From the NCBI RefSeq assembly GCF_039822625.1, contig NZ_JBDLLG010000027.1, positions 6,253 through 70,252 of the forward strand: 64,000 nucleotides of DNA, given 5' to 3'. The stretch comes from Marinimicrobium locisalis. GTDB lineage: Bacteria > Pseudomonadota > Gammaproteobacteria > Pseudomonadales > Cellvibrionaceae. Positions within the stretch are counted from its first letter, which is position 1, and each line of letters starts with the position of its first letter. A program made the position numbers and the translations under genes. A model generated the notes under the pieces. That model worked only from the letters and a program-made list of their open reading frames with translations, was not told the origin of the DNA and made no database searches. This document shows positions 34,471-43,128 of this stretch, piece by piece.

Positions 34471-35628
34471 TTATCTCCGATTTTTTAGGTTGGTAGAGCT
34501 CCATTGCAAAGTGGACTCGGGGGCGACACGGTCGTACAGCACCCGTTCCTCCTTGCCCTCGAGGTTCACCGTACGCAAGGACAAGCGCCTCGCGTCCAGT
34601 TTCTCCGCGTGGAGGTAGGCTATGCGCTCCTCCCCCGGAGAGAACACCGGAGTACCGTGGCGGCCAGGGCCTTCAGTCACGGCCTGGCGATTGCCTTGCC
34701 GATCTACCCGAAAAACCTGCATGCTGCCGCGGTACACCTTTTCCCGCTTTTCTTCGTCGTAAAAGAAATCAAAATCCACCAGGGCGGAATACAAAATGGT
34801 TTCGCCGTCATCCGACCAGTCAATGGGTTGTTGCACATCCGCCTCGGGGTCGGATAACAGTGTGTGCTCGCCCGTGGCGAGCTCATACCGGTACAGCCGA
34901 CGAGCTTCATCACGAGTGTTGACGATATAGGCCAACGCATCGCCGGTGGGGGACCAACTCACGGCGGTAATAACGCCACCACTCTCTTTCGGTGTAATAG
35001 CCGTGGTTTCCCCGCCGCCCTCTTTCACGTCCACCAACGCCAGACGGGAATCCGAGGAGGCAAACAAGACGGCTGCCACTTGGGAGCCGTCTGCGGACCA
35101 GCTGTAATCCAGCACGTCGCGCGAGGCGACCAAAGGAACTGGATCGGCACCGGGTTCGGGCAGGTACTTCAGCGTGGCTTCACTTGGCCCGGCGTGCACA
35201 AAGGCTACGCGTTTTCCCTGGGGGCCAAAGCGCGGCATAACGGCACTGCCGGGACCGTCGGTCAACGCCTGCGGGGAGTCATCACCCGGGGCCCAGAGAA
35301 AGACCCGAAGGCGGTCGCGGCGTACACTTAAATCAATGCCGCTTTCCGTGTGGCGGTTGGACATAAAAACAATGCGCCCGTCACTGGCCACATCGGGGTG
35401 TAGGTCGCGCCATTTTTCACTGACAAGAATGGGGCTGGTTTCGCCCTGCTCGTCGGCGCGTTGCAACTGCGTTGCGGGACCCAGGGTTTGGGCCAGAAAA
35501 ATCAATGAGCCGTTATCAGCGGCGGATGACGGGCCGGTCGTTTGGCAGCCCATCGAAAACATAAAGATGGCACTCAATAAAATCAGGTGCCCTTTTAACG
35601 ATTCAACGCTTAAGCATTTAACGTTCAT
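34471..35628 (-). CDS. TolB-like beta-propeller lipoprotein
   Basis: 385 aa. Lipoprotein signal with lipobox FSMGC (Cys about residue 28). The rest is a string of WD40-like/TolB-type PD40 blades: DLHPDVASDGRIVFMSNRH, AVMPRFGPQGKRVAFVHAG, LDYSWSADGSQVAAVLFAS, AVSWSPTGDALAYIVNTRD, PIDWSDDGETILYSALVDF and TPVFSPGEERIAYLHAEKL. A surface-facing or periplasmic binding or scaffold role is likely. Its stop is 5 bp from the GH9 start, so the two are probably co-transcribed. It is not Tol-Pal TolB: no pal or tolQRA is near, and it is a lipoprotein. Confidence 0.82.
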   Translation of the reverse strand: MNVKCLSVESLKGHLILLSAIFMFSMGCQTTGPSSAADNGSLIFLAQTLGPATQLQRADEQGETSPILVSEKWRDLHPDVASDGRIVFMSNRHTESGIDLSVRRDRLRVFLWAPGDDSPQALTDGPGSAVMPRFGPQGKRVAFVHAGPSEATLKYLPEPGADPVPLVASRDVLDYSWSADGSQVAAVLFASSDSRLALVDVKEGGGETTAITPKESGGVITAVSWSPTGDALAYIVNTRDEARRLYRYELATGEHTLLSDPEADVQQPIDWSDDGETILYSALVDFDFFYDEEKREKVYRGSMQVFRVDRQGNRQAVTEGPGRHGTPVFSPGEERIAYLHAEKLDARRLSLRTVNLEGKEERVLYDRVAPESTLQWSSTNLKNRR

Positions 35629-35676
35629 GAGTGGTTCAGAGAACTCGCTGTTAGATGTGGAGGGATAGTAGACAAG

Positions 35677-35696
35677 CGCCGCCCCGAAGGGCGGCG
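35677..35696 (-). terminator. GC-rich hairpin downstream of the GH6 gene
   Basis: CGCCGCC/GGCGGCG stem with a CCGAAG loop, 64 bp beyond the GH6 stop. No T run follows, so it may be a weak terminator or an mRNA-stabilising hairpin. Confidence 0.45.
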
Positions 35697-35759
35697 TTGC
35701 CGGGTTCGCTGAAAGGGGGTCAACAGCGAACCCTCATTCGCCTTTCTTATCGCGCTGAA

Positions 35760-37769
35760 TTAATCCAGCGGAGGATAGGCATTGTCGAGCAACAGGTTGA
35801 ACGCTTCGGGGAACCAGCGACCCGCGTGCGGTGCGTTGGGCAGTGCACCGGTGGGGACACCAGCGTCCTCGTTGTTGGCATCGGGGCTACACATGGGATC
35901 GTGCTGCTTGGCGGGATCGTTCGGATCCTGCTCGAAGTCCGCAGTGGATACACCATCGGACTCACCCTGCGGCTTCACCCAAACAAACGCGTCGATACCG
36001 GGAGCCGGGTTGGCCTGCGGACGCTCGCCTACACCGCCGGGCTGGTTACACCAGTTACCGCGATGGTGACGACGGTCAACACGGGATTCGTCCACGTAGG
36101 TATCCAGATCACTGCTGCTGGAGACACCAGTGGGACGATCGGGTCCGCCCCAGCCGTTACGGCCAGTATCGATCAGCATACCGATATCGCTCGGGAAGCC
36201 GTTCTGGATCATGGCATCGCGCCAGTCCTGAGCAAACTCCAACTCGCCGAAGTAGGGGTTCCATTCGTAGAACGAAGCGGAACGCACCGGCTGACCACCC
36301 ACCTGCAGGCTGGGATCGGGCAGGTACGGCTCTTCCAGAGGCGTGTAGTTGGCCGAGTTGGTTACGTAACCGGCAATGCTATCAACACCTTTGTCAGTAC
36401 CCTTAACGGTGTCGCCAATCAGCTGAACCGCTTCGGAGAAGTTGTCGCTCCAGCCGAGCCAGCCGCTGTGGGCAATGTCGACATAGGAGTAGACGTTGGG
36501 CAGATCGCTCAGCTCGTTCAGCGCATGCTGAATGCCGTCGGCGTAGCCGCCGGGGCCGTTCGCTTCCTGACAGTCGGGCTCATCCAGGTTGGTTACCAGG
36601 TTGGGCAGAGAATCTACCTCGATGATCGCCACGATATGCAGGTTGCTGTACTTGGGCTGGCTCAGCAGTTCCTTGATCGGAGCAATGTACTCGTCCTGGT
36701 AGATTTGGAAGCCGTTCTCGGAGATGCGCAGCTCGCCGTTGGAGGCCAGGGCCGCACAGTCGCGGTTGGGCAGGTTGTACACCACAAACATAAAGGTGTC
36801 GGCGCCCTGGTTGACCGCTTCGTCCAAGTGACCTTTCAAGCCAATGCCATCGGTGATCGCGCCTCGGCGATCCATCCATACGGCCGTGTTTTCATTAGCG
36901 ATGGCTTCGCCGCCGGGCTCGCCCATAGCCTTTTCAGACCATACCGGATCGATATACAGCTGGGTGCCTTCGAACGGGTTATCCACACGCTGGTAGTCGC
37001 CGGTGGGCGGCGCGCTGGAGGAGGCCGCGCTGCTGGCAGTGGAGCTTACAGCGGAAGAAGCACTGGAGCTCACGGCACTGCTCACGCTGGAGCTGACCGC
37101 ACTGCTAGCGCTGGAGCTTACGCTTGAGGCGACGCTGGACGCTTCGCTGCTGGAGTTGTCTTCATCCACAAGGCCGTAGGGTTCGGGCTGGGATTCACAA
37201 GCGCTGCGCGAGACGCAGCTCTCACCGTCTTCGTAGCCCCAACCGCTCTGGGTGTCGCTGCACACTGAGTAGACCGTGCCGTACCAGTTACACTGCAGGA
37301 ACACGCCACTGGGGGTACTGGAGGCTACCGAGCTCGCCACGGAACTGGCGACCGAGCTTGCGACCGAGCTGGCACTGGAGGAGGCTGTACCGCCGCCACA
37401 CAGAGAGCCTTCCAGGGTGGGCTGCTCGGCGGAGCCGCCGTTTGTGCTGCCCTGAAAACCGAAACTGACCGACTGGCCGGGCTGCAAGGTACCGTTCCAG
37501 CCCATATCGGTGGCGGTGTATGGGTTGCTACCAGAGACCTGGGCATTCCAACTATTGGTTACCTGGTTGCTGTTGTACTGCCAGCTTACGTCCCAACCTT
37601 CCACGGTACTGCCAGTGTCGTTGGTGACCGTAATCTCTGCCGTGTAGCCTGAGCCCCATTCATTGCTGATGGAGTAGCTACAGTCAGCTGCCGCGCCGTG
37701 ACTGGCGGCGGCGATAGCCAACCCCAGCACTGCCGACAAACCACTGCCTTTTTTAAATGTCGTTATCAT
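35760..37769 (-). CDS. Secreted GH6 cellulase/cellobiohydrolase with N-terminal CBM2 and CBM10
   Basis: 669 aa from ATG 37769 (GGAG upstream). Signal peptide ends at about SHGAAA. Order: CBM2 (about 30-130, WNGTLQPGQSVSFGFQ), Ser linker, CBM10 (about 160-200, LQCNWYGTVYSVC), Ser linker, GH6 domain (about 256-669). GH6 marks: TFMFVVYNLPNRDCAALAS with the conserved catalytic Asp in RDCAA, IVAIIEVDSLPNLVTNL, YVDIAHSGWLGW, and DAFVWVKPQGESDG. Releases cello-oligosaccharides from cellulose; endo or exo mode depends on loop lengths that I cannot judge. Module order is the reverse of GH9 and GH5. Confidence 0.95.
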   Translation of the reverse strand: MITTFKKGSGLSAVLGLAIAAASHGAAADCSYSISNEWGSGYTAEITVTNDTGSTVEGWDVSWQYNSNQVTNSWNAQVSGSNPYTATDMGWNGTLQPGQSVSFGFQGSTNGGSAEQPTLEGSLCGGGTASSSASSVASSVASSVASSVASSTPSGVFLQCNWYGTVYSVCSDTQSGWGYEDGESCVSRSACESQPEPYGLVDEDNSSSEASSVASSVSSSASSAVSSSVSSAVSSSASSAVSSTASSAASSSAPPTGDYQRVDNPFEGTQLYIDPVWSEKAMGEPGGEAIANENTAVWMDRRGAITDGIGLKGHLDEAVNQGADTFMFVVYNLPNRDCAALASNGELRISENGFQIYQDEYIAPIKELLSQPKYSNLHIVAIIEVDSLPNLVTNLDEPDCQEANGPGGYADGIQHALNELSDLPNVYSYVDIAHSGWLGWSDNFSEAVQLIGDTVKGTDKGVDSIAGYVTNSANYTPLEEPYLPDPSLQVGGQPVRSASFYEWNPYFGELEFAQDWRDAMIQNGFPSDIGMLIDTGRNGWGGPDRPTGVSSSSDLDTYVDESRVDRRHHRGNWCNQPGGVGERPQANPAPGIDAFVWVKPQGESDGVSTADFEQDPNDPAKQHDPMCSPDANNEDAGVPTGALPNAPHAGRWFPEAFNLLLDNAYPPLD

Positions 37770-37950
37770 TGTGTGAAATCTCCTGAACACATATTGTGAG
37801 AGAATGAAGTACTGCCACTTTCAAGACGTTCTGCCCCTCCCTGTTGAACCGAGCCGCGCCCAATCATGAATGTTCACTAAAGGTCACGGTCGGCTGTCTG
37901 GCCCTGACGGGCGCCTGTGCCCGTGCCGGAAAAATGTCCGTCACGGGCAC

Positions 37951-37990
37951 TTCCTGGCCAAGCGTTATTTTTAACAGCGCTTGGCCGGAA
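37951..37990. terminator. Long hairpin downstream of the GH5 gene
   Basis: TTCCTGGCCAAGCG and GCGCTTGGCCGGAA pair with one bulge around a T/A-rich loop. It lies just past the GH5 stop (38002, minus strand) and upstream of the GH6 gene. Terminator-like, but with no external T tract. Confidence 0.45.
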
Positions 37991-38001
37991 GTTCTATTAA
38001 G

Positions 38002-39648
38002 TCAGTCACACGGGCCGCCGGTCACGGCCGGGACCGAGGCGCTCTCGCCGCCTTTACTGACTTGAAAACCAAATTCCACAGATTGTCCGGGTTGGATGGT
38101 GCCGTTCCAGCCCATATCCGTCGCGGAGTAGGGGTTGCTGCCCTCAATCTGCGCGTTCCAGCCGTTGGTCACCTGCGAGCCATCGCTGTATTCCCAGTTG
38201 ACCGACCATCCGCTCAGGGCTTGGTTGCCATCATTGTGGATGCGAATGGCGCCGGTGTAGCCGGAGCTCCATTCGTTGTTCACCAGATACTCACAACTGC
38301 CAGTCGCGGCGGGCTGTGAGCTGCTTGAAGAGGAGGAATAAACAGTGGAGGAGCTCACGGATGAGTTACTGGAGGCACTGGAGGAGGCCGGAGCCGACGC
38401 GCTGGAGGCACCTTCGCCCACAATACCGTAAGGCGCTGGCTGAGACTGACAGGTGCTCGGTGCCAGGCAGCTTTCGTTGTTTTCCCAACCCCAACCGCTT
38501 TGAGCGTCTTCACACAATGGGTAGAGCGTGCCGTACCAGTCACACTGCTGCCCGCTAGCCACCGAGCTAACACTGGAGGACGCGCTGGAACTGATCGAGG
38601 AGCTCGTTGATGAGCTCTCAGAAGCGCTGGAAGAAACACTTGAAGAGGGGCTGGAGGAACTCTGGCCGCCGTAAACCGATGCCGTTTCGGCGGTGGCCCG
38701 CAAACCGTTGCTGCTGTTAATCAAGAAGTCGCCCCAGCTGGAGAGGTTGTTTACATCCCAGTTCAGGGCAATATCCAGTGAGTCGACCTCGCTGCTATTA
38801 CCGGACCAGGACCAACCGACGTAACCGATGTCGTACTGCTCGGCCACCGCGAGAATGGACTCTTCATCCACATCGTTGCCGTAATGGTCTGCACCGAATT
38901 CACCCACAATGAGTGGTAGGTTATGGGTGTCCAGGAAGGTGGAAACGTAGTTCTCGATGGTGCTGCGATCCTGGTAGACCTCATACATGTGGACGCTGAA
39001 CATGGTGTTGTTCAGCTCATCAGCGGCCGCGACGGTGGAGGCATTGTCACGCATAACATGCTGCCAGTCTTGACCCCAGTTGGCGGCATCGACCAGCAGT
39101 GTGTGGGTAAGGCCGGCTTCGCGCAGGCGTTGAATGGCCTCCACGTGCTCGTTGATCCAGGTGCTTTCGGGTACGTCGTTACCAAACGGCTCGTTGGCAA
39201 TATTAATGATGACGTAACCTTCCTCGCCCTGTAGCGCGCTGGCGATATCGAGCCAATAATCCACGGTGGTGGACATATCCCCCGCGGCGGACTCTTCTCC
39301 GGAGCCGGTAACGTCGTGCACTTCGAGAATCGCGACCAGATCGTTTTCTTTACACCACTCGATGAGTTGCGCCACATCCGACGCACTGTTTCGATTCCAG
39401 CGTTGACCGTCGGACAGCACGATGCGAACCGAGTTGGCATTAACGCTGGCGATGTCTTGCAGCGCCTGTTCGGTGCGGCTGGTAAACCACGTGTGCGGGT
39501 GGTTGATCCCGCGGATCAAAAATGGATTGCCATTATCGTCCAGCAGTTGGGTTCCCGACACCTGGAACCCAGCCTGAACACTCATTGCCGTTGACAGTGC
39601 CGTGGCGCAAATGGTTGCGCCCAGCAGTGCTTTTTTCATAACACGCAT
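38002..39648 (-). CDS. Secreted GH5 endoglycanase (mannanase-like) with CBM10 and CBM2
   Basis: 548 aa, ATG 39648 with AGAGG upstream; signal peptide to about residue 26 (TAMSVQA). GH5 TIM barrel about 27-325: RGINHPHTWF, NSVRIVLSDG, AILEVHDVTGSGE, acid/base Glu in NIANEPFGN (about 151), MFSVHMYEVY, nucleophile Glu in LIVGEFGADHYG (about 248). The RGINHPHTW and LEVHD-TG set resembles GH5 subfamily 8 beta-mannanases, so mannan rather than cellulose is the more likely substrate (inference). A Ser linker, CBM10 (QQCDWYGTLYPLC) and CBM2 close the protein, the same order as the GH9 enzyme. Confidence 0.92.
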   Translation of the reverse strand: MRVMKKALLGATICATALSTAMSVQAGFQVSGTQLLDDNGNPFLIRGINHPHTWFTSRTEQALQDIASVNANSVRIVLSDGQRWNRNSASDVAQLIEWCKENDLVAILEVHDVTGSGEESAAGDMSTTVDYWLDIASALQGEEGYVIINIANEPFGNDVPESTWINEHVEAIQRLREAGLTHTLLVDAANWGQDWQHVMRDNASTVAAADELNNTMFSVHMYEVYQDRSTIENYVSTFLDTHNLPLIVGEFGADHYGNDVDEESILAVAEQYDIGYVGWSWSGNSSEVDSLDIALNWDVNNLSSWGDFLINSSNGLRATAETASVYGGQSSSSPSSSVSSSASESSSTSSSISSSASSSVSSVASGQQCDWYGTLYPLCEDAQSGWGWENNESCLAPSTCQSQPAPYGIVGEGASSASAPASSSASSNSSVSSSTVYSSSSSSSQPAATGSCEYLVNNEWSSGYTGAIRIHNDGNQALSGWSVNWEYSDGSQVTNGWNAQIEGSNPYSATDMGWNGTIQPGQSVEFGFQVSKGGESASVPAVTGGPCD

Positions 39649-40201
39649 GGCTATCGCCTCTTTATTGTGCTGTAAGGGTTAAGTGATAAAGCCGGCTGCT
39701 CGACGCTAGAAAAGATCAAGATGGCCGCGCTCATCACGAGTTACTTCAAACAACCCAAGCACCCCGAACGGCTATGACCCTCCTTATCCCACCGTTATCG
39801 TTATTATTCGGATATTGTTCATTGTCGCGTTTATCCTCGTAGCTTGCGTTTTTAAAACGCTTTATTGGGCTTTGGCGTTTCAATGGAAATACCAAAGCGG
39901 AGTAACGCCACGAAAACCGCAGACACACTAAGCCACTCCTTGACTACAACACAAGGAGAAGGGTTGAAAGCTGGCGCCAAAAGACGCGCACTGTGTCACG
40001 GTTTCAAAAAGTCAACCTGAAAATAACGAAACTGTCACAATCTGGCGGGCATCAGCGTCAAAACTTTTCGTTTTCCCCTACGATTATTTCTACATAAGGA
40101 AATAGACGTATTATTTAATTTCTAAATATAAAGAGGATTTAAACGAAAAAGCCGGCACTGGGCCGGCTTCAAGGGAGGTGGGGAGTACGGACTGTTAGTA
40201 C
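39649..40201. other. 553-bp intergenic region upstream of the GH5 gene
   Basis: AT-rich relative to its neighbours. It should hold the GH5 promoter at its left end and contains the CBM32-gene terminator (40144-40168) at its right end. No coding frame, CRP palindrome or repeat was seen. Confidence 0.4.
40144..40168 (-). terminator. Rho-independent terminator of the CBM32/FN3 gene
   Basis: On the minus strand GCCGGC-CCAGT-GCCGGC is followed by TTTTTCG, a classic stem plus T tract, 34 bp past the stop at 40202. Confidence 0.85.
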
Positions 40202-41695
40202 TTACTGCACCGGCTCAATTGAGACGAATTCGCTGTAGAGGCCATCGTTGTCGTAGACCGCGATGGAGAAAAGGTAAACCCCTTCCGCTACCGTCAGTTC
40301 ATGAGCCGTTGCGTAGGGGTCCTCTACCACAATGGAAGTCAGCTCGGCGTCGGCGCCCGCTTGATAACGAATTTCGTAACCGCCAATCTCATCAAGCTCC
40401 AGATAGTCACCGTTCTCGCGCTGCTCCGGGGTTGCCCACTCCAGACGAACCGCACCGCTGATCACAGAGGCATCGACAGTGGCTACCGACATCACATCGC
40501 TCAGGGCCGACCAGTTGCCCGCCGCATCGCTGGCGCGCACTTGGTAGTCATAATCGGTCGCCGGTGCCAGGCCGGCATCTACGTATTCGGTGACCGGTGC
40601 CACCAATTCTGCCACCTTCGCCCCATCGCGATAGATTTCGTAGCTCAGAACCCCTTCATTGTCAGTGGACTCCCCCCACTGAAGGCCGATGGACACGGCG
40701 CCCTGCTCTGAGCTGGTCAGGCTAACGGGCACGGTCGGTGCTTCGGTATCCACCACCGGATCGGCTCCGCCATTGCCGCTGTCGCCAGAACCGCTGTCTT
40801 GGTCACCGCCAGTGTAGCCATCGCCGGTAGCACTGGCATAGCCATAGGCTTCCAGTTCCCAGAGCGAATGTCCCCAGCGAGTCGCGCGGCTTGAGCCCGC
40901 CACTCGCAAGTAACGACCATGGCCTGACAGACTAAGGCTGTCCATACCACCGTCACTTCCGGTCACCGCTTCGATGGTGGTCCAGGTGACACCGTCATAA
41001 GAGGTCTGTACTTCGTAATTCTCGGAGTAAGAGTTCTGCCAGTAGAGCTTGAGGCTCGTGATCTGGTGCTTCCCCCCCAGGTCAACGGCAAGCCACTCCT
41101 GGTCGGTAAATTCGCTGGACCAGCGGGTATTCGGGTCACCGTCTACCGCATGGGCGGCAGAGAAACGAGCATCACCCTTTTCAATGCTAGAGGCGGTAAC
41201 CGCCTGCTGATTCAGCGTAATTTGACTCTCAATCGGGTGCCCCTGTACCTCGAGCTCCCACAGGGAGTGTCCCCAAGCGGTCGCGCGGCTGGAGCCTTCA
41301 ACGCGAACATAGCGAGCCTGTTCACCGAGGGCGTGCTGGTCCAATCCACCATCGCTGTTCACCACGGAGTGAACGGTAATCCAGTTCCGACCGTCCACAG
41401 AGACCTGCACCTTATAGTCCTTGGAGTAGGAGTTTTGCCAGTGAAGGTTGATGCCGGTCAGCTGGTAGGTCGCCTCCAGATCAATAGTGATCCACTGATG
41501 ATCCGAGAACTCACTGGACCAGCGGGTTCCGGCATCACCGTCTACGGCGAAGCACGGGGCCAGAGAAGCCTGGTCTTTTTCAATGCTGGAGGCCGTGACC
41601 GGCTTGCCCAACGCAAGATTGGTGGACGTGGATGCCAGAGCGGAAACCGGAGCCAACAGAGAAGTGGCGAGTATTGCAGTAGCGACGTTTTTCAT
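40202..41695 (-). CDS. Secreted carbohydrate-binding protein: two CBM32 (F5/8 type C) and two FN3 domains
   Basis: 497 aa from ATG 41695 (CGAGG upstream), which starts a signal peptide (LLAPVSALAS); a 30-codon longer frame is not used. Two discoidin-like domains (about 24-155 and 160-290) share NLALGKPVTASSIEKDQA-type starts, AVDGDxxTRWSSEF, LYWQNSYSENYEVQ and RATRWGHSLWELE ends. A Gly/Ser/Asp linker precedes two fibronectin type III-like domains (TEAPTVPVSLTSSE; EYVDAGLAPATDYDYQVRAS). No catalytic domain is present. It probably binds polysaccharide at the cell surface or in the matrix and supports the neighbouring hydrolases. Own terminator downstream. Confidence 0.9.
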   Translation of the reverse strand: MKNVATAILATSLLAPVSALASTSTNLALGKPVTASSIEKDQASLAPCFAVDGDAGTRWSSEFSDHQWITIDLEATYQLTGINLHWQNSYSKDYKVQVSVDGRNWITVHSVVNSDGGLDQHALGEQARYVRVEGSSRATAWGHSLWELEVQGHPIESQITLNQQAVTASSIEKGDARFSAAHAVDGDPNTRWSSEFTDQEWLAVDLGGKHQITSLKLYWQNSYSENYEVQTSYDGVTWTTIEAVTGSDGGMDSLSLSGHGRYLRVAGSSRATRWGHSLWELEAYGYASATGDGYTGGDQDSGSGDSGNGGADPVVDTEAPTVPVSLTSSEQGAVSIGLQWGESTDNEGVLSYEIYRDGAKVAELVAPVTEYVDAGLAPATDYDYQVRASDAAGNWSALSDVMSVATVDASVISGAVRLEWATPEQRENGDYLELDEIGGYEIRYQAGADAELTSIVVEDPYATAHELTVAEGVYLFSIAVYDNDGLYSEFVSIEPVQ

Positions 41696-42366
41696 TGATA
41701 ACCTCGAAGGTGGTCGATGTGTATCGCTCACCTCCGAGGTTTCAGGGTTAGGGCTCGCCGGGGAGTGTTCCGCCGTCGTGCTCAACCCACCGGGAAGAAG
41801 CGATAAATCTATTACGGGTACAACCAGTCGAGCTATTCATAAAGGGATTCCATCCGACCGTTAAATAGCGTGTTTGGGGTGACAGGGGCGCTTTGCCTTC
41901 GCTGTCGAAGCGCAGATTAAGGATTTCCAAACCCCTGTCAAAACAGGATTTGAGCGCCACTACCGTAAGATTTATGACGGGCAGGCTACCATGTGTGTGA
42001 GTTATTACTAACCTGGAAAAGCAAGGGAAACCGAACAGTGTGGTATACGTCTCCTTTTTGCCTCAGGAGCTGGCACCCCAAGCTTTTTATAAGAGGAGCG
42101 AGGTGCCCCGAGCCACAACGAAAGGCCGTCAGCATTCCGACGCTGGGTTCGCCGGACGATAACTGAAAACGAAAAAATCAAGGAGCAGAGAGCACTCAGG
42201 GAATATGTCGATTTAGATTCATAACCGGAGGGCTAGGATAGGGCTGGATCTATAATAAAATAATTGAATAAATAGGCTTCTTTGACCTCGCCTCTAGGGT
42301 ATTAAAAACATAAAAAGACGAAGGAGACGACGACTACCGAGATAGCCGCCGCCGAGGCTTTCCGTT
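41696..42366. other. 671-bp intergenic region with a nested hairpin
   Basis: Lies between the CBM32 gene (start) and the ABC permease gene (stop). It holds the structured segment at 41880-41940. A 40-codon frame without a start near 42095-42222 is open but unconvincing. The rest shows no recognisable signal. Confidence 0.4.
41880..41940. other. Nested stem-loop, possible RNA element
   Basis: TGACAGGGG (41880-41888) and CCCCTGTCA (41932-41940) are perfectly complementary and enclose a second stem CGCTT/AAGCG with its own loop. It lies about 185 bp upstream of the CBM32 gene and could be in its 5' leader or be an operator/terminator. No known riboswitch was recognised. Confidence 0.4.
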
Positions 42367-43128
42367 TTACGGCTTGATTTTGTATCCGGTTTTGAACAGC
42401 CAGGTCACAACACCCAGGCAGATAAGCATAAACACGACAATCATGGCGAGGCTGAGGCCTACCCCTACATCGGACACGCCGTAAAAACTCCAACGAAAAC
42501 CGCTGACCAAATAGACGACGGGGTTGAAAAGGGTGATGGTTTGCCAGAGCGGCGGCAGCATTTGAATGGAGTAAAAGCTGCCCCCCAGAAAAGCCAGCGG
42601 CGTAATAATCATCATCGGGACGATCTGCAGTTGCTCAAAGCTCTCGGCCACTACGCCGATAATAAAACCGAAGAGGCTGAAGCTAAGGCACGTGAACAGC
42701 AGAAACCCCAGCATCCAGAAGGGATGCTCGATCGAGTAGTCGACAAACACGCGGGCGGTTATCAGAATAATTAGGCCCAGAATCATTGATTTGGTGGCGG
42801 CGGCGCCCACAAAACCGATGACGATTTCCAGCGAAGAAACCGGCGCCGACAGAATTTCATACATGGTGCCGGTGAATTTGGGCATGTAAATACCGAAGGC
42901 CGCATTGGAGGTGCTCTCGTTCAACACCGTCAGCATAATCAGCCCCGGGACGATGTAGGCGCCGTAGCTCACTCCATCAATGGCCACCATACGGGAGCCG
43001 ATGGCCGCCCCGAATACCACGAAGTAAAGGGAGGTGGACAGGACCGGCGAGGCAATGCTCTGCATCAACGTCCGCCAGGCCCGGGCGAGCTCGAATAAAT
43101 AGATGGCTCTGATTGCGTGGCCGTTCAT
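42367..43128 (-). CDS. ABC-2 type transporter permease (YadH-like)
   Basis: 253 aa, six predicted helices (SLYFVVFGAAIGSRMV, GAYIVPGLIMLTVLNE, ILGLIILITARVFV, GFLLFTCLSFSLFGFIIGVV, MMIITPLAFLGGSFY, AMIVVFMLICLGVVTWLF). The loop before the last helices (LGGSFYSIQMLPPLWQ, FNPVVYLVSGFRW) is the ABC-2 family signature. Exporter half of a two-component ABC system; substrate unknown. Its ATG overlaps the stop of the upstream ATPase gene by 4 bp, indicating translational coupling. Confidence 0.92.
   Translation of the reverse strand: MNGHAIRAIYLFELARAWRTLMQSIASPVLSTSLYFVVFGAAIGSRMVAIDGVSYGAYIVPGLIMLTVLNESTSNAAFGIYMPKFTGTMYEILSAPVSSLEIVIGFVGAAATKSMILGLIILITARVFVDYSIEHPFWMLGFLLFTCLSFSLFGFIIGVVAESFEQLQIVPMMIITPLAFLGGSFYSIQMLPPLWQTITLFNPVVYLVSGFRWSFYGVSDVGVGLSLAMIVVFMLICLGVVTWLFKTGYKIKP

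Noticed and set aside
32888..34618. Plus-strand frame of 576 codons opposite the GH9 gene
   Set aside because: Shadow of the GH9 cellulase, which has intact catalytic motifs, signal peptide and binding modules on the other strand.
34471..35628. Calling the propeller lipoprotein the Tol-Pal component TolB
   Set aside because: It has a lipobox, lacks the TolB N-terminal domain and is not near tolQRA or pal.
42095..42222. Short plus-strand frame near the CBM32/ABC gap, including ENEKIKEQRALREYVDLDS
   Set aside because: It looks mildly protein-like but has no start codon, no ribosome-binding site and no recognised relative; too weak to call a gene or remnant.
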